Shown piece after piece: positions 1-9,097 of a stretch of 11,151 bases of DNA. The DNA comes from DATKEH01 sp035546355. GTDB lineage: Bacteria; Acidobacteriota; Thermoanaerobaculia; Multivoradales; JAIOJS01. A model generated the notes under the pieces. The model saw nothing but the letters and a program-made list of their open reading frames with translations. It searched no databases and was not told where the DNA came from. The DNA lies in the NCBI GenBank assembly GCA_035546355.1, contig DATKEH010000308.1:1-11151 (forward strand). The letters run 5' to 3'. Made by a program: the position numbers and the translations under genes. Numbering within the stretch: the first letter of the stretch is position 1; each line of letters begins with the position of its first letter.

Positions 1-397
1 CCTCCTCCAGCGCGTCCGGATCCTCTCCCGCCTCGAGCCGGCGCAGCATCTCCTCCATCTTCGGCCCCGGGCGCATCCCCGCCGCCTCGCCGAAGCGGCG
101 GAAGAAGCGGGCCATCTGGCGCGGGTCCTCCTCGTCCTCCATCCCCTCCATCTCACCGGCCAGCGACTCCATGGCGCGCTCCATTCGCTCCTCGTCGAGG
201 CCGGCGAACGGGTCGTCCTCCCCCTCGCCCTCGTCGCCACCGCCGACGCCCTTGAGGGTGGCGAAGCGGGCCGGCCGCCGCTCCAACCGCTCTTCGTGGC
301 AGCGCGGGCACTGGGGGCGGCTCTCGGTGTCGATCGACGCCGAGAAGAAGTTGAACAGCATGTTGCAGCGGCCGCAGTAGAACTCGTAGATCGGCAT
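1..397 (-). CDS. FmdB-family zinc-ribbon protein (3' end beyond window)
   Basis: The reading frame starts at ATG 397 and runs off the left edge, so about 132 residues are visible. It opens with MPIYEFYCGRC, the FmdB-type zinc-ribbon start, and the two cysteine pairs are Cys8/Cys11 and Cys30/Cys33. A glycine- and acid-rich linker (about residues 50-65) leads to a strongly charged tail with EDPRQMARFFRR and LEAGEDPDALEE. FmdB-like proteins with such tails are small, probably cytoplasmic zinc-binding proteins of unproven function; the 'regulatory' label comes from the fmdB neighbourhood in methylotrophs, not from a general mechanism. The start is fixed by the conserved MPIYE opening. A -10-like TAGAAT ends 10 nt upstream. 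It is the last minus-strand gene after a 143-bp gap, so it may have its own promoter. The family call is firm; the function is not. Confidence 0.85.
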   Translation of the reverse strand, partial: MPIYEFYCGRCNMLFNFFSASIDTESRPQCPRCHEERLERRPARFATLKGVGGGDEGEGEDDPFAGLDEERMERAMESLAGEMEGMEDEEDPRQMARFFRRFGEAAGMRPGPKMEEMLRRLEAGEDPDALEE

Positions 398-407
398 GGC
401 GGCGGAG

Positions 408-413
408 ATTCTA
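408..413 (-). promoter_or_regulatory. Candidate -10 box of the FmdB-like gene (leaderless type)
   Basis: On the minus strand the hexamer TAGAAT (5 of 6 matches to TATAAT) ends 10 nt before the ATG at 397. I see no -35 box and no Shine-Dalgarno sequence in the short gap. Transcription starting about 7 nt after the box would give a leader of only a few bases. A GC palindrome (GCCGCCCGGCGGC, 419-431) lies just upstream and could be an operator or chance in this GC-rich DNA. Confidence 0.4.
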
Positions 414-521
414 TGCGAGCCGCCCGGCGGCGCCGTGGCGCGACTTCTCCCCGGCGCGGGCCGTCGCGCTGCCCGAGGAGGATCGGACCGTGCGAGCAAG
501 CCCGACGGGAAGGCGGCCGCT

Positions 522-537
522 GCTCGCTGGCGCGAGC
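522..537 (-). terminator. Hairpin just after the 541-1128 gene
   Basis: A perfect 6-bp inverted repeat, GCTCGC and GCGAGC with a 4-nt loop, lies 3 nt beyond the TAG stop codon of the minus-strand gene. There is no run of T after it, so it is not a classical intrinsic terminator. It may protect the 3' end of the mRNA or act with Rho. The rest of the 398-540 gap shows nothing gene-like. Confidence 0.35.
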
Positions 538-540
538 TCG

Positions 541-1128
541 CTACCGGGCGAAGGCGGCGAGCCGCGCCGGCTCCGCCGCCGCCCTGGCGACGAACCGCCC
601 GGTCGGCGCCGCGGCCTCCGCCTCCTCGGGGCGCCATCGCACCTCGGGGGCCGGGACGACTCCGCCGGTGAGCCGATGGAGCGCGGCGCCCGGCGCCACC
701 ACCAGCTCTCCGGGGCGGGCGCCGCTGGCGAGCCAGCCGCCGGCGAGGGCGACCTCGATCTCGCCCGCCGGCGGCGGCTGCAGGAGGACGAGCAGGGCCG
801 CTCGCGGGTCCTCGGCCCGCCGGTGGCCGCGGCCGCTGGCCAGCGGCTCCAGGAGGCCCGCGAGCTCTCCCGCGGCGAGCCCGAAGTACTGCTCGAGCCC
901 GCGCAGCACGTCCCGCGCGACGTCCAGCAGCTCCTCCGTCGTCAGCCGGAAGCGGTCCGCCCCGGCGCCTCCCGCCTCGGCCGCGGCGTGCTGCAGCCGC
1001 ACGACGCCGAGCTCGCGCAGGCTGTCGCCCAGCAGGTCCACCGCGGCGCGCCGATCGCCGGGGCCCCCCTCGCGGAGCTTGCGCAGGTCCACCCGTGGCG
1101 CCTTCTTCGGCGGCACCAGCCAGGTCAC
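541..1128 (-). CDS. Degenerate 2OG-Fe(II) oxygenase-like protein
   Basis: This 195-aa protein starts at GTG 1128, whose GTGA overlaps the stop of the upstream gene; that coupling decides the start. Residues 11-47 (PRVDLRKLREGG, then DSLRELGVVRLQH) resemble the N-terminal domain of isopenicillin-N-synthase-like oxygenases, where 'IDL..L' precedes 'A....GFF.V.NHG'. Residues 70-84 (ARDVLRGLEQYFGL) match the helix that usually reads 'a..FF.LP'. Residues 107-163 (DPRAALLVLLQPPP, GGWLASGARPGELVVAPG, HRLTGG) follow the jelly-roll pattern 'HTDpg.lTLL.Q ... W..v.p.pG..vvn.Gd......NG'. The HxD pair and distal His expected of an active enzyme are absent or displaced (EDP in place of HTD, PEVRW in place of HRV), so it may be a catalytically dead or diverged member. 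Composition is rich in Ala, Leu and Arg. The family call is by eye only. Confidence 0.6.
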   Translation of the reverse strand: MTWLVPPKKAPRVDLRKLREGGPGDRRAAVDLLGDSLRELGVVRLQHAAAEAGGAGADRFRLTTEELLDVARDVLRGLEQYFGLAAGELAGLLEPLASGRGHRRAEDPRAALLVLLQPPPAGEIEVALAGGWLASGARPGELVVAPGAALHRLTGGVVPAPEVRWRPEEAEAAAPTGRFVARAAAEPARLAAFAR

Positions 1129-1511
1129 CGCAGCAGGCTCTCCAGCTCTTCGGGGCGGGTGCTGCGGATGCGGTCGACCAGCGCCGCCAGGGTCGAGCTC
1201 TTGCCCGCGCCGGTGGGGCCGCAGACCAGCACCAGGCCGCGCGCGGGCGTCACCAGCTCGGCGAGCGAGGCCGGCGGAGAGCCCGGCACCAGCAGCAGGT
1301 CGCTCGCCTGTTGGCGCACCATGCGCGCCAGCAGCCGGTCCAACGCCTCCCCCTCCCCCACCTCGCCCAACGCCACCGGGTCGAGGGCCGGCGGCGGCGC
1401 ATCCCCCTGGGTCGCGCCCGCCGGCGGCGGCGGCTCCGGGTCGCCGGAGTCGCTGCGGTCGAGCTCCTGGACCAAGCGCTCGAGGTCGGGGTCGGGGAGC
1501 AGCTTCTTCAC
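1125..1511 (-). CDS. Truncated PilT/GspE-like P-loop protein
   Basis: This 128-aa protein starts at GTG 1511, 9 bp after the flippase stop, with no clear Shine-Dalgarno. Residues 57-80 (ALDRLLARMVRQQASDLLLV, then PGSPP) match the N-terminal 'LL..mv...aSDLHL..G.PP' stretch of PilT-type retraction ATPases. After only about 10 residues comes RGLVLVCGPTGAGKSSTLAALVDRI (residues 91-115), which is the PilT Walker A block (GPTGAGKS, 98-105). The protein then ends. The rest of the PAS-like N domain, the Asp box, Walker B and the His box, about 220 residues of a normal PilT, are missing. It may bind nucleotide but cannot be a normal hexameric motor. The intact frame and the GTGA junction with the next gene argue against a simple decaying pseudogene. 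Its function is unknown. Confidence 0.7.
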   Translation of the reverse strand: MKKLLPDPDLERLVQELDRSDSGDPEPPPPAGATQGDAPPPALDPVALGEVGEGEALDRLLARMVRQQASDLLLVPGSPPASLAELVTPARGLVLVCGPTGAGKSSTLAALVDRIRSTRPEELESLLR

Positions 1512-1520
1512 CGGGGAATT

Positions 1521-2603
1521 CTACGGCTCGACGGCGGGGGGCGTCGCGCCGCTGCCCCGCCCGCCGCCGAGCTCGAAGACCAGGATGGCCGGCAGGCCGA
1601 GAGCCAGGACCATCAGGTAGTGGAGGCCGCGGAAGACCAGCGTCGCCGCGGCCGCGTCCACTCGCCCGATGCCGAGCGCGACGAAGCTGAGAATCATCCC
1701 CGCCTCGGTGGTCCCCAGCCCGCCGGGCGTGCCGGTGACCGCACCGGCGGCGAACCCCAGGGTCACCGCCACCAGCACTGCGAGGAATCCCACGTCCCGG
1801 CCCATGGCGACGAAGATCGCCCACTGCGCCGCCCCGTTGAGCAGCAGGTAGGCCAGCCCGAAGAGCACGGCCAACCGGCGCAGCGGCGCGTCCGCCAGCA
1901 GGATTCCGAGCACCGCGACCGCCTCCCGGCCATGGCGAAACACCCGCTCGACGTTGCCGCCGCGACGCGCTGCACGGGTGGCGAAAAACTCCGCCGCGCG
2001 CGCCACCCACTGGCGATCCGAGCGATGCAGCCACCACGCCAGCGCCCCGGCCGCGAGCAGCAGCAGGCTCAGGGCGGCCACGGCCAGCACCAGGCGGTCG
2101 AGGACGAATGCCATGCCGACGAACGCCAGCAGGGTGGCGATCAGCATCACCGCCTGATGGGCCACCTGGTCGAACAGCACGGCACCGTAGACGCGCCCGA
2201 AGGAGTGTGGACCGACACGCGCGACGTAGCGGGCGCGCAGCAGGCCTCCCACCACGCGGGCCGAGGGAGTGATCAGGTTGACGCAGGCGGCCGACAGCAA
2301 CACGAAGAAGGTATGGAGCGCGCTCGGCACCTCTTCCAGGCGCTCGAAGGCGAGGCGCCACCGCAGGTCCCACACCACGAAACGGCTCAGCAGCAGCAGG
2401 ATCGACACCACCAGCCAGCCGGGGCTGGTCTGCGCCAACCGCTGGCGCAGGTCCTGCCAGCCGATCCCGGCCAGCAGCAGCCAGGAGAAGTAGAGGGCGG
2501 CGGCGACGACGACGAGCTGTCCCAGCAGGCGCAGGGCGCGACGCAACCGCCCGCCGCCCGCCCGCTCGGTCGCGCCCTCGTCGGCTGCCACGGCGCGAAG
2601 CAT
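1521..2603 (-). CDS. Lysylphosphatidylglycerol synthetase/UPF0104-type flippase-like membrane protein
   Basis: This 360-aa integral membrane protein starts at ATG 2603. After an arginine-rich cytoplasmic start (residues 1-24) there are about seven or eight hydrophobic segments, roughly at 26-46, 62-80, 97-116, 147-168, 170-191, 243-264, 270-291 and 302-343. The family signature is clear: LITPSARVVGG (110-120) and GTPGGLGTTEAGMILSFVAL (291-310), followed by ATLVFRGLHYL (320-330). This is the core of the LPG-synthase transmembrane region/UPF0104 family, whose members flip or transport lipid-linked molecules, although the substrate of most is unknown. It lacks the C-terminal aminoacyl-transferase domain of MprF. 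It leads a likely operon with the two small genes behind it and diverges from the sulfatase-like gene with a 53-bp gap. Confidence 0.85.
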   Translation of the reverse strand: MLRAVAADEGATERAGGGRLRRALRLLGQLVVVAAALYFSWLLLAGIGWQDLRQRLAQTSPGWLVVSILLLLSRFVVWDLRWRLAFERLEEVPSALHTFFVLLSAACVNLITPSARVVGGLLRARYVARVGPHSFGRVYGAVLFDQVAHQAVMLIATLLAFVGMAFVLDRLVLAVAALSLLLLAAGALAWWLHRSDRQWVARAAEFFATRAARRGGNVERVFRHGREAVAVLGILLADAPLRRLAVLFGLAYLLLNGAAQWAIFVAMGRDVGFLAVLVAVTLGFAAGAVTGTPGGLGTTEAGMILSFVALGIGRVDAAAATLVFRGLHYLMVLALGLPAILVFELGGGRGSGATPPAVEP

Positions 2604-2616
2604 ACAGCCGCGGCGG

Positions 2617-2646
2617 TTGAGGGGCCACGCAGGGAGCTGTTAGAGT
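2617..2646 (+). promoter_or_regulatory. Candidate promoter of the sulfatase-like gene
   Basis: A TTGAGG (2617-2622) and an extended -10, TGTTAGAGT with TAGAGT at 2641-2646, are separated by 18 bp. The -10 box ends 10 nt before the ATG at 2657, so the mRNA would be almost leaderless from that start. It lies in the 53-bp gap between divergent genes; I see no equally good promoter for the flippase gene on the other strand. Confidence 0.4.
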
Positions 2647-2656
2647 CGGCGCCGCG

Positions 2657-4045
2657 ATGGCTGATGGGCGAGCCGCAGGTGGGCACGGGCGGGCGGGGGT
2701 TGGCCCCGTATGGCGAAGGCTGATGCTTCTCGCCGTGTGCGCCGGCGCCTTGCTGCTCTCCTCCCCCGCCGCCGCCCGCCGCTTCCCCAGCGTGCTGGTG
2801 ATCACGGTCGACACCCTGCGAGCCGACCACCTGTCCGCCTACGGCTACCCTCGCCCCACTTCGCCGAACATCGATGCCCTCCTCGGAGCCGGGGCGCGCT
2901 TCCGCCAGGCTCGCACGCCGGAGCCGCTGACGATGCCGGCGCTCGCCTCGCTGATCACCTCGCTGCACCCACACGAGCACGGCGCCAGCCGCAACGGGCT
3001 GCCACTCCGCCCGGGGCTGCCCTCGGTGGCCTCGGTGCTGGGCCGCCGGGGCTTCCGCACCGCCGCATTCGTGGGCAACTGGACGCTCGTCGACAAACTG
3101 TCCGGACTCGGCGAGCATTTCCAGACCTACGAAGAGGTGCTCAACCGCAAGCGCTGGTACGTCATCAAAGGAGAGGCCACGGCGGATGACTTGACCGACA
3201 CCGCGGTGACATGGGTCGACGAGCACGTGGCGCGGCACGGTTCCCGCCCGTTCCTGCTCTGGGCTCACTACGTCGATCCGCACGCCCCCTATCGTTTCCA
3301 CCAGGAGCTGGCACCCGCTATCGGCGTGCGCGGCCCGAACCCGGGGCCGATCGACCGCTACGACACCGAAATCGCCTTCGTGGACCGCGCCATCGGCCGG
3401 CTGCTGGCCGCGGTGCGCCGGGCTTCGCCGCCGGGCGACACGGTCATCGTGTTCGCCGCCGACCATGGCGAGAGCCTGGGCGAGCGGCGCTACTGGGGGC
3501 ACGGTCGCCACCTCGACGAGCCCTGCCTGCGGGTCCCCATGGGGCTGGCGTGGAGCGGCCGAGTGGCGCCGCAGGTGGTCGCGGCCCCGGCCTCGCTGAT
3601 CGACCTGGCGCCCACCGTGCTGGGGCTGATGGGATATCCGGTGCCGTCGAGCTTCCGCGGCTTCGACTGGAGCGGCGTCCTGGTGCGCGGCGAGGAGGCC
3701 CCCAGCGACCGTGCCACCTTCCACCAGGCGCACAAAGGAGCGGTACAGGGCGTGGAAAACCCACGCCGGGCGCGCCGCCGCGGTCTGCTCGAGGTCGGCC
3801 TGGTGCGCGAGGGGAGGAAGGAGGTGCTGCGCCTGAGGGGCGAGGTACGGCTGCTCTTCGACGTCACCGACGACATCGCCGAGGACGGCCGCGCCCTCGC
3901 TGCCTCCGCGTCGCCGCCGTCGCCGCTCCTCCTGCGCTGGCGCCGGACGGTCGAGGAAGGGCTGCGCAGCGCCGACGATCTGCCGCCGGCCGTGGTCGAC
4001 GCCGAGACCGAGGAGCAGATGCGCGCGCTCGGCTACCTCGACTGA
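2657..4045 (+). CDS. Exported sulfatase-like hydrolase (alkaline phosphatase superfamily)
   Basis: This 462-aa protein has a signal peptide: arginines at 20-21, hydrophobic LMLLAVCAGALLLSS (22-36), then AAARR as a likely cleavage zone. The mature part starts SVLVITVDTLRADHLSAYGY (45-64), with Asp52 and Asp57 as expected metal ligands. The nucleophile region reads PEPLTMPALASLITSLHPHEHG (88-109). It lacks the C/S-x-P-S-R motif of formylglycine sulfatases, and Thr92 sits in the nucleophile position, as in the 'T-x-P-S' branch and in lipoteichoic-acid-type phosphotransferases. Further sites are HYVDPHAPY (204-212), AADHGESLGE (267-276) and YWGHG (279-283). It ends EQMRALGYLD, a tail common in such proteins from Acidobacteriota and Planctomycetes. 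The substrate is unknown. ATG 2657 fits the promoter; an in-frame ATG at 2723 would give a shorter signal peptide and is the main alternative. Confidence 0.85.
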   Translation: MADGRAAGGHGRAGVGPVWRRLMLLAVCAGALLLSSPAAARRFPSVLVITVDTLRADHLSAYGYPRPTSPNIDALLGAGARFRQARTPEPLTMPALASLITSLHPHEHGASRNGLPLRPGLPSVASVLGRRGFRTAAFVGNWTLVDKLSGLGEHFQTYEEVLNRKRWYVIKGEATADDLTDTAVTWVDEHVARHGSRPFLLWAHYVDPHAPYRFHQELAPAIGVRGPNPGPIDRYDTEIAFVDRAIGRLLAAVRRASPPGDTVIVFAADHGESLGERRYWGHGRHLDEPCLRVPMGLAWSGRVAPQVVAAPASLIDLAPTVLGLMGYPVPSSFRGFDWSGVLVRGEEAPSDRATFHQAHKGAVQGVENPRRARRRGLLEVGLVREGRKEVLRLRGEVRLLFDVTDDIAEDGRALAASASPPSPLLLRWRRTVEEGLRSADDLPPAVVDAETEEQMRALGYLD

Positions 4046-4070
4046 GACGGCGAGCCCTGGACGCGACATC

Positions 4071-4079
4071 TGCTACATT
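4071..4079 (+). promoter_or_regulatory. Extended -10 box of the response regulator gene
   Basis: TGCTACATT contains a TGn extension and TACATT (4074-4079). It ends exactly 10 nt before the ATG at 4090. No convincing -35 box is seen. The 44-bp gap after the sulfatase-like gene holds no hairpin, so read-through from upstream is also possible. Confidence 0.4.
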
Positions 4080-4089
4080 GAGGGCACCG

Positions 4090-5205
4090 ATGACGCCCTC
4101 TCACCGGGACGGACCACCGTCACCGGCAGCGAGTGCCGCGAGCCAGCGCTCGTTCGGGGATGCGGCCGCCCAGCCTCCCAGGGTGCTGGTGGTCGACGAC
4201 GAGGCCTACATCCGCGAGCTCCTGGTCCGCTATCTCGAGAGCGAAGGCTACGACTGCGCCACTGCGGGGAGCGTCGACGCCGCGCTGGCGCGCCTGGACC
4301 AGGAGCCGTTCACACTGCTGATCTCGGACATCAACATGCCCGGCAAGTCGGGCATGGAGCTGCTGGCGACAGTGCGCGTCAACCATCCCCACCTGGCGGT
4401 GATCATGGTCACCGCCGTGGACGACCGCCGCACCGCCATCGACGCCCTCAAGCTCGGCGCCTTCGGCTACGTGATCAAACCGTTCGACATGAACGAGATC
4501 TCCATCAACGTGGCCAACGCGGTCGAACGGCGACGCCTGGCGCTGCTCAGCCAGGCGCACCAGGAACGCCTCGAGGAGGAGGTACGGCGGCGCACGGTGC
4601 AGATCCGCTCCCGCGAGGAGGAGATCGCCCTGCGGCTGGTGGCCGCCGCCGAGTATCGCGACACCGACACCGGCGCGCACGTGCGGCGCATCGGCCTGTT
4701 CTCGGCCGCCCTCGGCCGGCAGCTGCGCTGGCCGGCGCAGATGCTCGACGACCTGCACGTGGCGGCGATGATGCACGACATCGGCAAGATCGGCGTGCCC
4801 GACAGCATCCTGCTCAAACCGGGGTCCCTCACCGCCGAGGAGTTCGAGATCATCAAGCAGCACACGGTGATCGGCGCCAGCATCCTCGAGGAATCCCACA
4901 TCCCGATGCTGGAGATGGCGGCCGAGATCGCGCTGTCGCACCACGAGCGCTGGGACGGCGGCGGCTATCCCCAGGGGCTGAGCGGCGAGGCCATCCCGCA
5001 GACCGCGCGCATCGTCGCCGTGGTCGACGTCTACGACGCGCTGATCCACGACCGCGTCTACCGCCCCGCCTGGCCCGAGGAAAACGTGGTGGCGCTGCTG
5101 CGATCCGACCGCGGCCTGCACTTCGATCCGCAGCTCGTCGACGCCTTCCTCGAGATCCTCCCAGAGATCCACGACATCCGCCGCAAGGTCCGGCAGGGAG
5201 CCTGA
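4090..5205 (+). CDS. Response regulator with HD-GYP c-di-GMP phosphodiesterase domain
   Basis: This 371-aa protein has two domains. The receiver (about 30-146) has the acidic pair Asp36/Asp37 in VLVVDDE, the phospho-acceptor Asp80 in ISDINMPGKSG, Thr108 and Lys130 in VIKPF. A charged helix, probably a coiled coil (about 147-185), links it to the HD-GYP domain (186-365). That domain has TGAHVRR (His197), MMHDIGKIGVPD (His229/Asp230), His258, HHERWDGGGYPQGL (His284, His285, GGYP 291-294) and VVDVYDAL (Asp313). All expected metal ligands and the GYP loop are present, so it should hydrolyse c-di-GMP when phosphorylated by an unknown sensor kinase. No kinase is adjacent. Residues 1-29 are a low-complexity leader. 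ATG 4090 is chosen because the frame extends far upstream only as a shadow of the sulfatase gene, and because a -10 box ends 10 nt before it. Confidence 0.92.
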   Translation: MTPSHRDGPPSPAASAASQRSFGDAAAQPPRVLVVDDEAYIRELLVRYLESEGYDCATAGSVDAALARLDQEPFTLLISDINMPGKSGMELLATVRVNHPHLAVIMVTAVDDRRTAIDALKLGAFGYVIKPFDMNEISINVANAVERRRLALLSQAHQERLEEEVRRRTVQIRSREEEIALRLVAAAEYRDTDTGAHVRRIGLFSAALGRQLRWPAQMLDDLHVAAMMHDIGKIGVPDSILLKPGSLTAEEFEIIKQHTVIGASILEESHIPMLEMAAEIALSHHERWDGGGYPQGLSGEAIPQTARIVAVVDVYDALIHDRVYRPAWPEENVVALLRSDRGLHFDPQLVDAFLEILPEIHDIRRKVRQGA

Positions 5206-5221
5206 TCCTCGCCAGGGCCGG

Positions 5222-5242
5222 GGGCGCGGGAAGCCAGCGCCC
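5222..5242 (+). terminator. Weak intergenic hairpin between the HD-GYP gene and dusA
   Basis: GGGCGC (5222-5227) and GCGCCC (5237-5242) form a perfect 6-bp stem with a 9-nt loop, 17 bp after the response-regulator stop. No T-run follows. It could be a Rho-dependent stop or RNA-processing site, or chance in GC-rich DNA. Confidence 0.2.
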
Positions 5243-5264
5243 GGGCGGCCGGTTCTACTCCTCG

Positions 5265-8014
<2,750 letters not shown>

Positions 8015-8019
8015 GCGCC

Positions 8020-8038
8020 CTGCCCGCAGGGCGGGCAG
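8020..8038 (-). promoter_or_regulatory. Leader hairpin of hflX
   Basis: A perfect 8-bp inverted repeat, CTGCCCGC and GCGGGCAG with a 3-nt loop, lies 5 nt upstream of the GTG at 8014. It sits between the -10 box (8048-8053) and that start. If transcribed, it would fold at the very 5' end of the mRNA and hide the ribosome-binding zone, including a weak AGGG. It could stabilise the message or make translation depend on unfolding. If translation began at 8062, it would lie inside the coding region instead. Confidence 0.35.
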
Positions 8039-8047
8039 CGCCTCGAC

Positions 8048-8053
8048 ATCATA
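8048..8053 (-). promoter_or_regulatory. Candidate -10 box of hflX
   Basis: TATGAT on the minus strand matches the -10 consensus at 5 of 6 positions. No -35 box or TGn extension is visible. It predicts a transcript starting near 8041, which would exclude the GTG at 8062 as the start and leave a leader of about 27 nt before GTG 8014. Confidence 0.35.
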
Positions 8054-8083
8054 GCGCGCCACCGACGGAGGGTTCGCGGGAGC

Positions 8084-8108
8084 GCGCGGCTATCGGCCGC
8101 GGCCGCGC
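8084..8108 (-). terminator. GC-rich hairpin between the IPTL-CTERM gene and hflX
   Basis: GCGCGGC (8084-8090) and GCCGCGC (8102-8108) form a 7-bp stem, with an alternative shorter stem of CGCGGC and GCCGCG around a 5-nt loop. It lies about 60 bp after the stop of the IPTL-CTERM gene. There is no T-run. It could end that transcript with help from Rho. I see nothing gene-like in the rest of the 8063-8169 stretch, only another small inverted repeat (CCGTCACGACGG, 8111-8122). Confidence 0.25.
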
Positions 8109-8169
8109 AGCCGTCACGACGGAGCGCCCGCACCCACGACGAGACGCCGTCCGGCCTCGACTCTCGAAC

Positions 8170-8985
8170 CTACCTCTTTCGCAGCACCATCCCCGCTGCA
8201 GCGGCCAGCAGCAGGGCGAGGAGAATCGCCCCCACGTCACCGAGGGTCGGGATCTCGAGCACCGACGGCGGCGGCAGGTCCTCGAACAGCAGCGCGGTGA
8301 GCCCGAACATGGCGATGCCGTTGTTGCCCGAGTCGACGACGGATTCGCTGACGATGTCGTAGAAGTACCAGTCCCCGCTCCCGCAGCCGAGCACGAGCGT
8401 CGTGGTGTCGGCGGCGGCGAGAGCCGTGCCGGAGAAACTACAGCCGGAGGTCGGGCTGGACTGGCTGCCGATGAAGCTGCCGGAAGTGGCGTCGATCAGG
8501 ATCAAGCCCTCGTCGCAGAGCAGCCAGAGGTTCCCACCCACTGCCTGCATCCCCTCCAGCCCACTGCACTGGTCAGGGAGCGGAATGTCACGGATGTCCG
8601 ATCCGTCCGCAGGGTCGACGAAGAAGATGTCGTCCAGCGCGCCGCCAAACACGAGGGCGCCGCCGCTGAAGGTCATCGCCTGGACACTGCCGAGCTCGCC
8701 GCGCGTCCAGCTGAACTGGATGTTGCCGTCGAGGTCGTACGCGTACACCGTGTCGTTGGTGAAGTGAGCCGAGTAGATCAGCGTGCCGTCGAACGCGACT
8801 CCGTTCGGATCCTCGGCGCCTGCCGCGAAGCTGTCCACCGACGCCATGTCGGCGCCGAGGAGGACGATGGTGTCGTCGTCCCAGTTGCCGGCGGCAAAGG
8901 CCGGCTCCTGTGCCTGTAGGAGCGCAGCGTTGGCGAAGAGGCAGAAAACAGTAAGGATCGCACAGGGACTCGCTCTGCGGTTCAT
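8170..8985 (-). CDS. Exported IPTL-CTERM surface-sorted protein, beta-propeller-like
   Basis: This 271-aa protein starts at ATG 8985, fixed by a perfect AGGAGG 6 nt upstream (a frame extension to 9057 is rejected). Residues 1-25 are a signal peptide (MNRRASPCAI followed by a hydrophobic core, cleaved near LLQAQ). The middle holds repeated short beta-strand units: GVAFDGTLIYSAHFTNDTVY, AYDLDGNI, MTFSGGALVFGGALDDIFFV, GNLWLLCDEGLILID and ALAAADTTTLVLGCG. These read like degenerate propeller blades tracking a 'dissolved or displayed value'. Four cysteines (140, 157, 182, 201) could form disulfides. The C-terminus is EIPTLGDVG, a transmembrane stretch (about 251-268) and RKR, the IPTL-CTERM sorting signal normally read by exosortase H, so the protein is probably processed and displayed on the cell surface. 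The usual IPTLxxWG tryptophan is Val here. The ligand is unknown. Confidence 0.85.
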   Translation of the reverse strand: MNRRASPCAILTVFCLFANAALLQAQEPAFAAGNWDDDTIVLLGADMASVDSFAAGAEDPNGVAFDGTLIYSAHFTNDTVYAYDLDGNIQFSWTRGELGSVQAMTFSGGALVFGGALDDIFFVDPADGSDIRDIPLPDQCSGLEGMQAVGGNLWLLCDEGLILIDATSGSFIGSQSSPTSGCSFSGTALAAADTTTLVLGCGSGDWYFYDIVSESVVDSGNNGIAMFGLTALLFEDLPPPSVLEIPTLGDVGAILLALLLAAAAGMVLRKR

Positions 8986-8991
8986 TTCGGT

Positions 8992-8997
8992 CCTCCT
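8992..8997 (-). promoter_or_regulatory. Strong Shine-Dalgarno of the IPTL-CTERM gene
   Basis: AGGAGG on the minus strand, 6 nt before ATG 8985, is a perfect anti-16S match. It decides the start codon and contrasts with most other genes here, which have no clear Shine-Dalgarno. Confidence 0.85.
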
Positions 8998-9028
8998 GAC
9001 CCACCGTCGGATTGACGAGCTGGGCCTC

Positions 9029-9057
9029 GTTCTACCGCAACTGCCATCCCATTGCAA
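9029..9057 (-). promoter_or_regulatory. Promoter of the IPTL-CTERM gene
   Basis: On the minus strand TTGCAA (9057-9052) and TAGAAC (9034-9029) are spaced by exactly 17 bp; each matches its sigma-70 consensus at 4 of 6 positions. The predicted start near 9022 leaves a leader of about 37 nt that contains the AGGAGG. Confidence 0.5.
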
Positions 9058-9097
9058 GTCGAGATGGGTGAGTCAGGGTCGCGGCCGTAGGGGCGCG

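Noticed and set aside
296..1690. Long plus-strand frames opposite the left operon (464 and 376 aa)
   Set aside because: They are Arg/Pro/Ser/Ala-rich with no recognisable motif, typical of antisense frames in high-GC DNA, and lie opposite better-supported genes.
541..2814. A 757-aa minus-strand open frame spanning three genes
   Set aside because: Only its last 195 codons (from GTG 1128) read as a protein family; the rest is an Ala/Arg/Gly/Pro-rich shadow of the flippase and mini-PilT genes in another frame.
2387..4069. A 560-aa minus-strand frame opposite the sulfatase-like gene
   Set aside because: No family motifs, and the plus strand encodes a convincing metal-dependent hydrolase.
8111..8122. 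Inverted repeat CCGTCACGACGG upstream of hflX
   Set aside because: Short, far from the -10 box and of a kind expected by chance in this GC-rich sequence.
8170..9057. Longer IPTL-CTERM protein starting at 9057
   Set aside because: The extra 24 residues would put coding over the promoter and AGGAGG; the signal peptide begins at ATG 8985.
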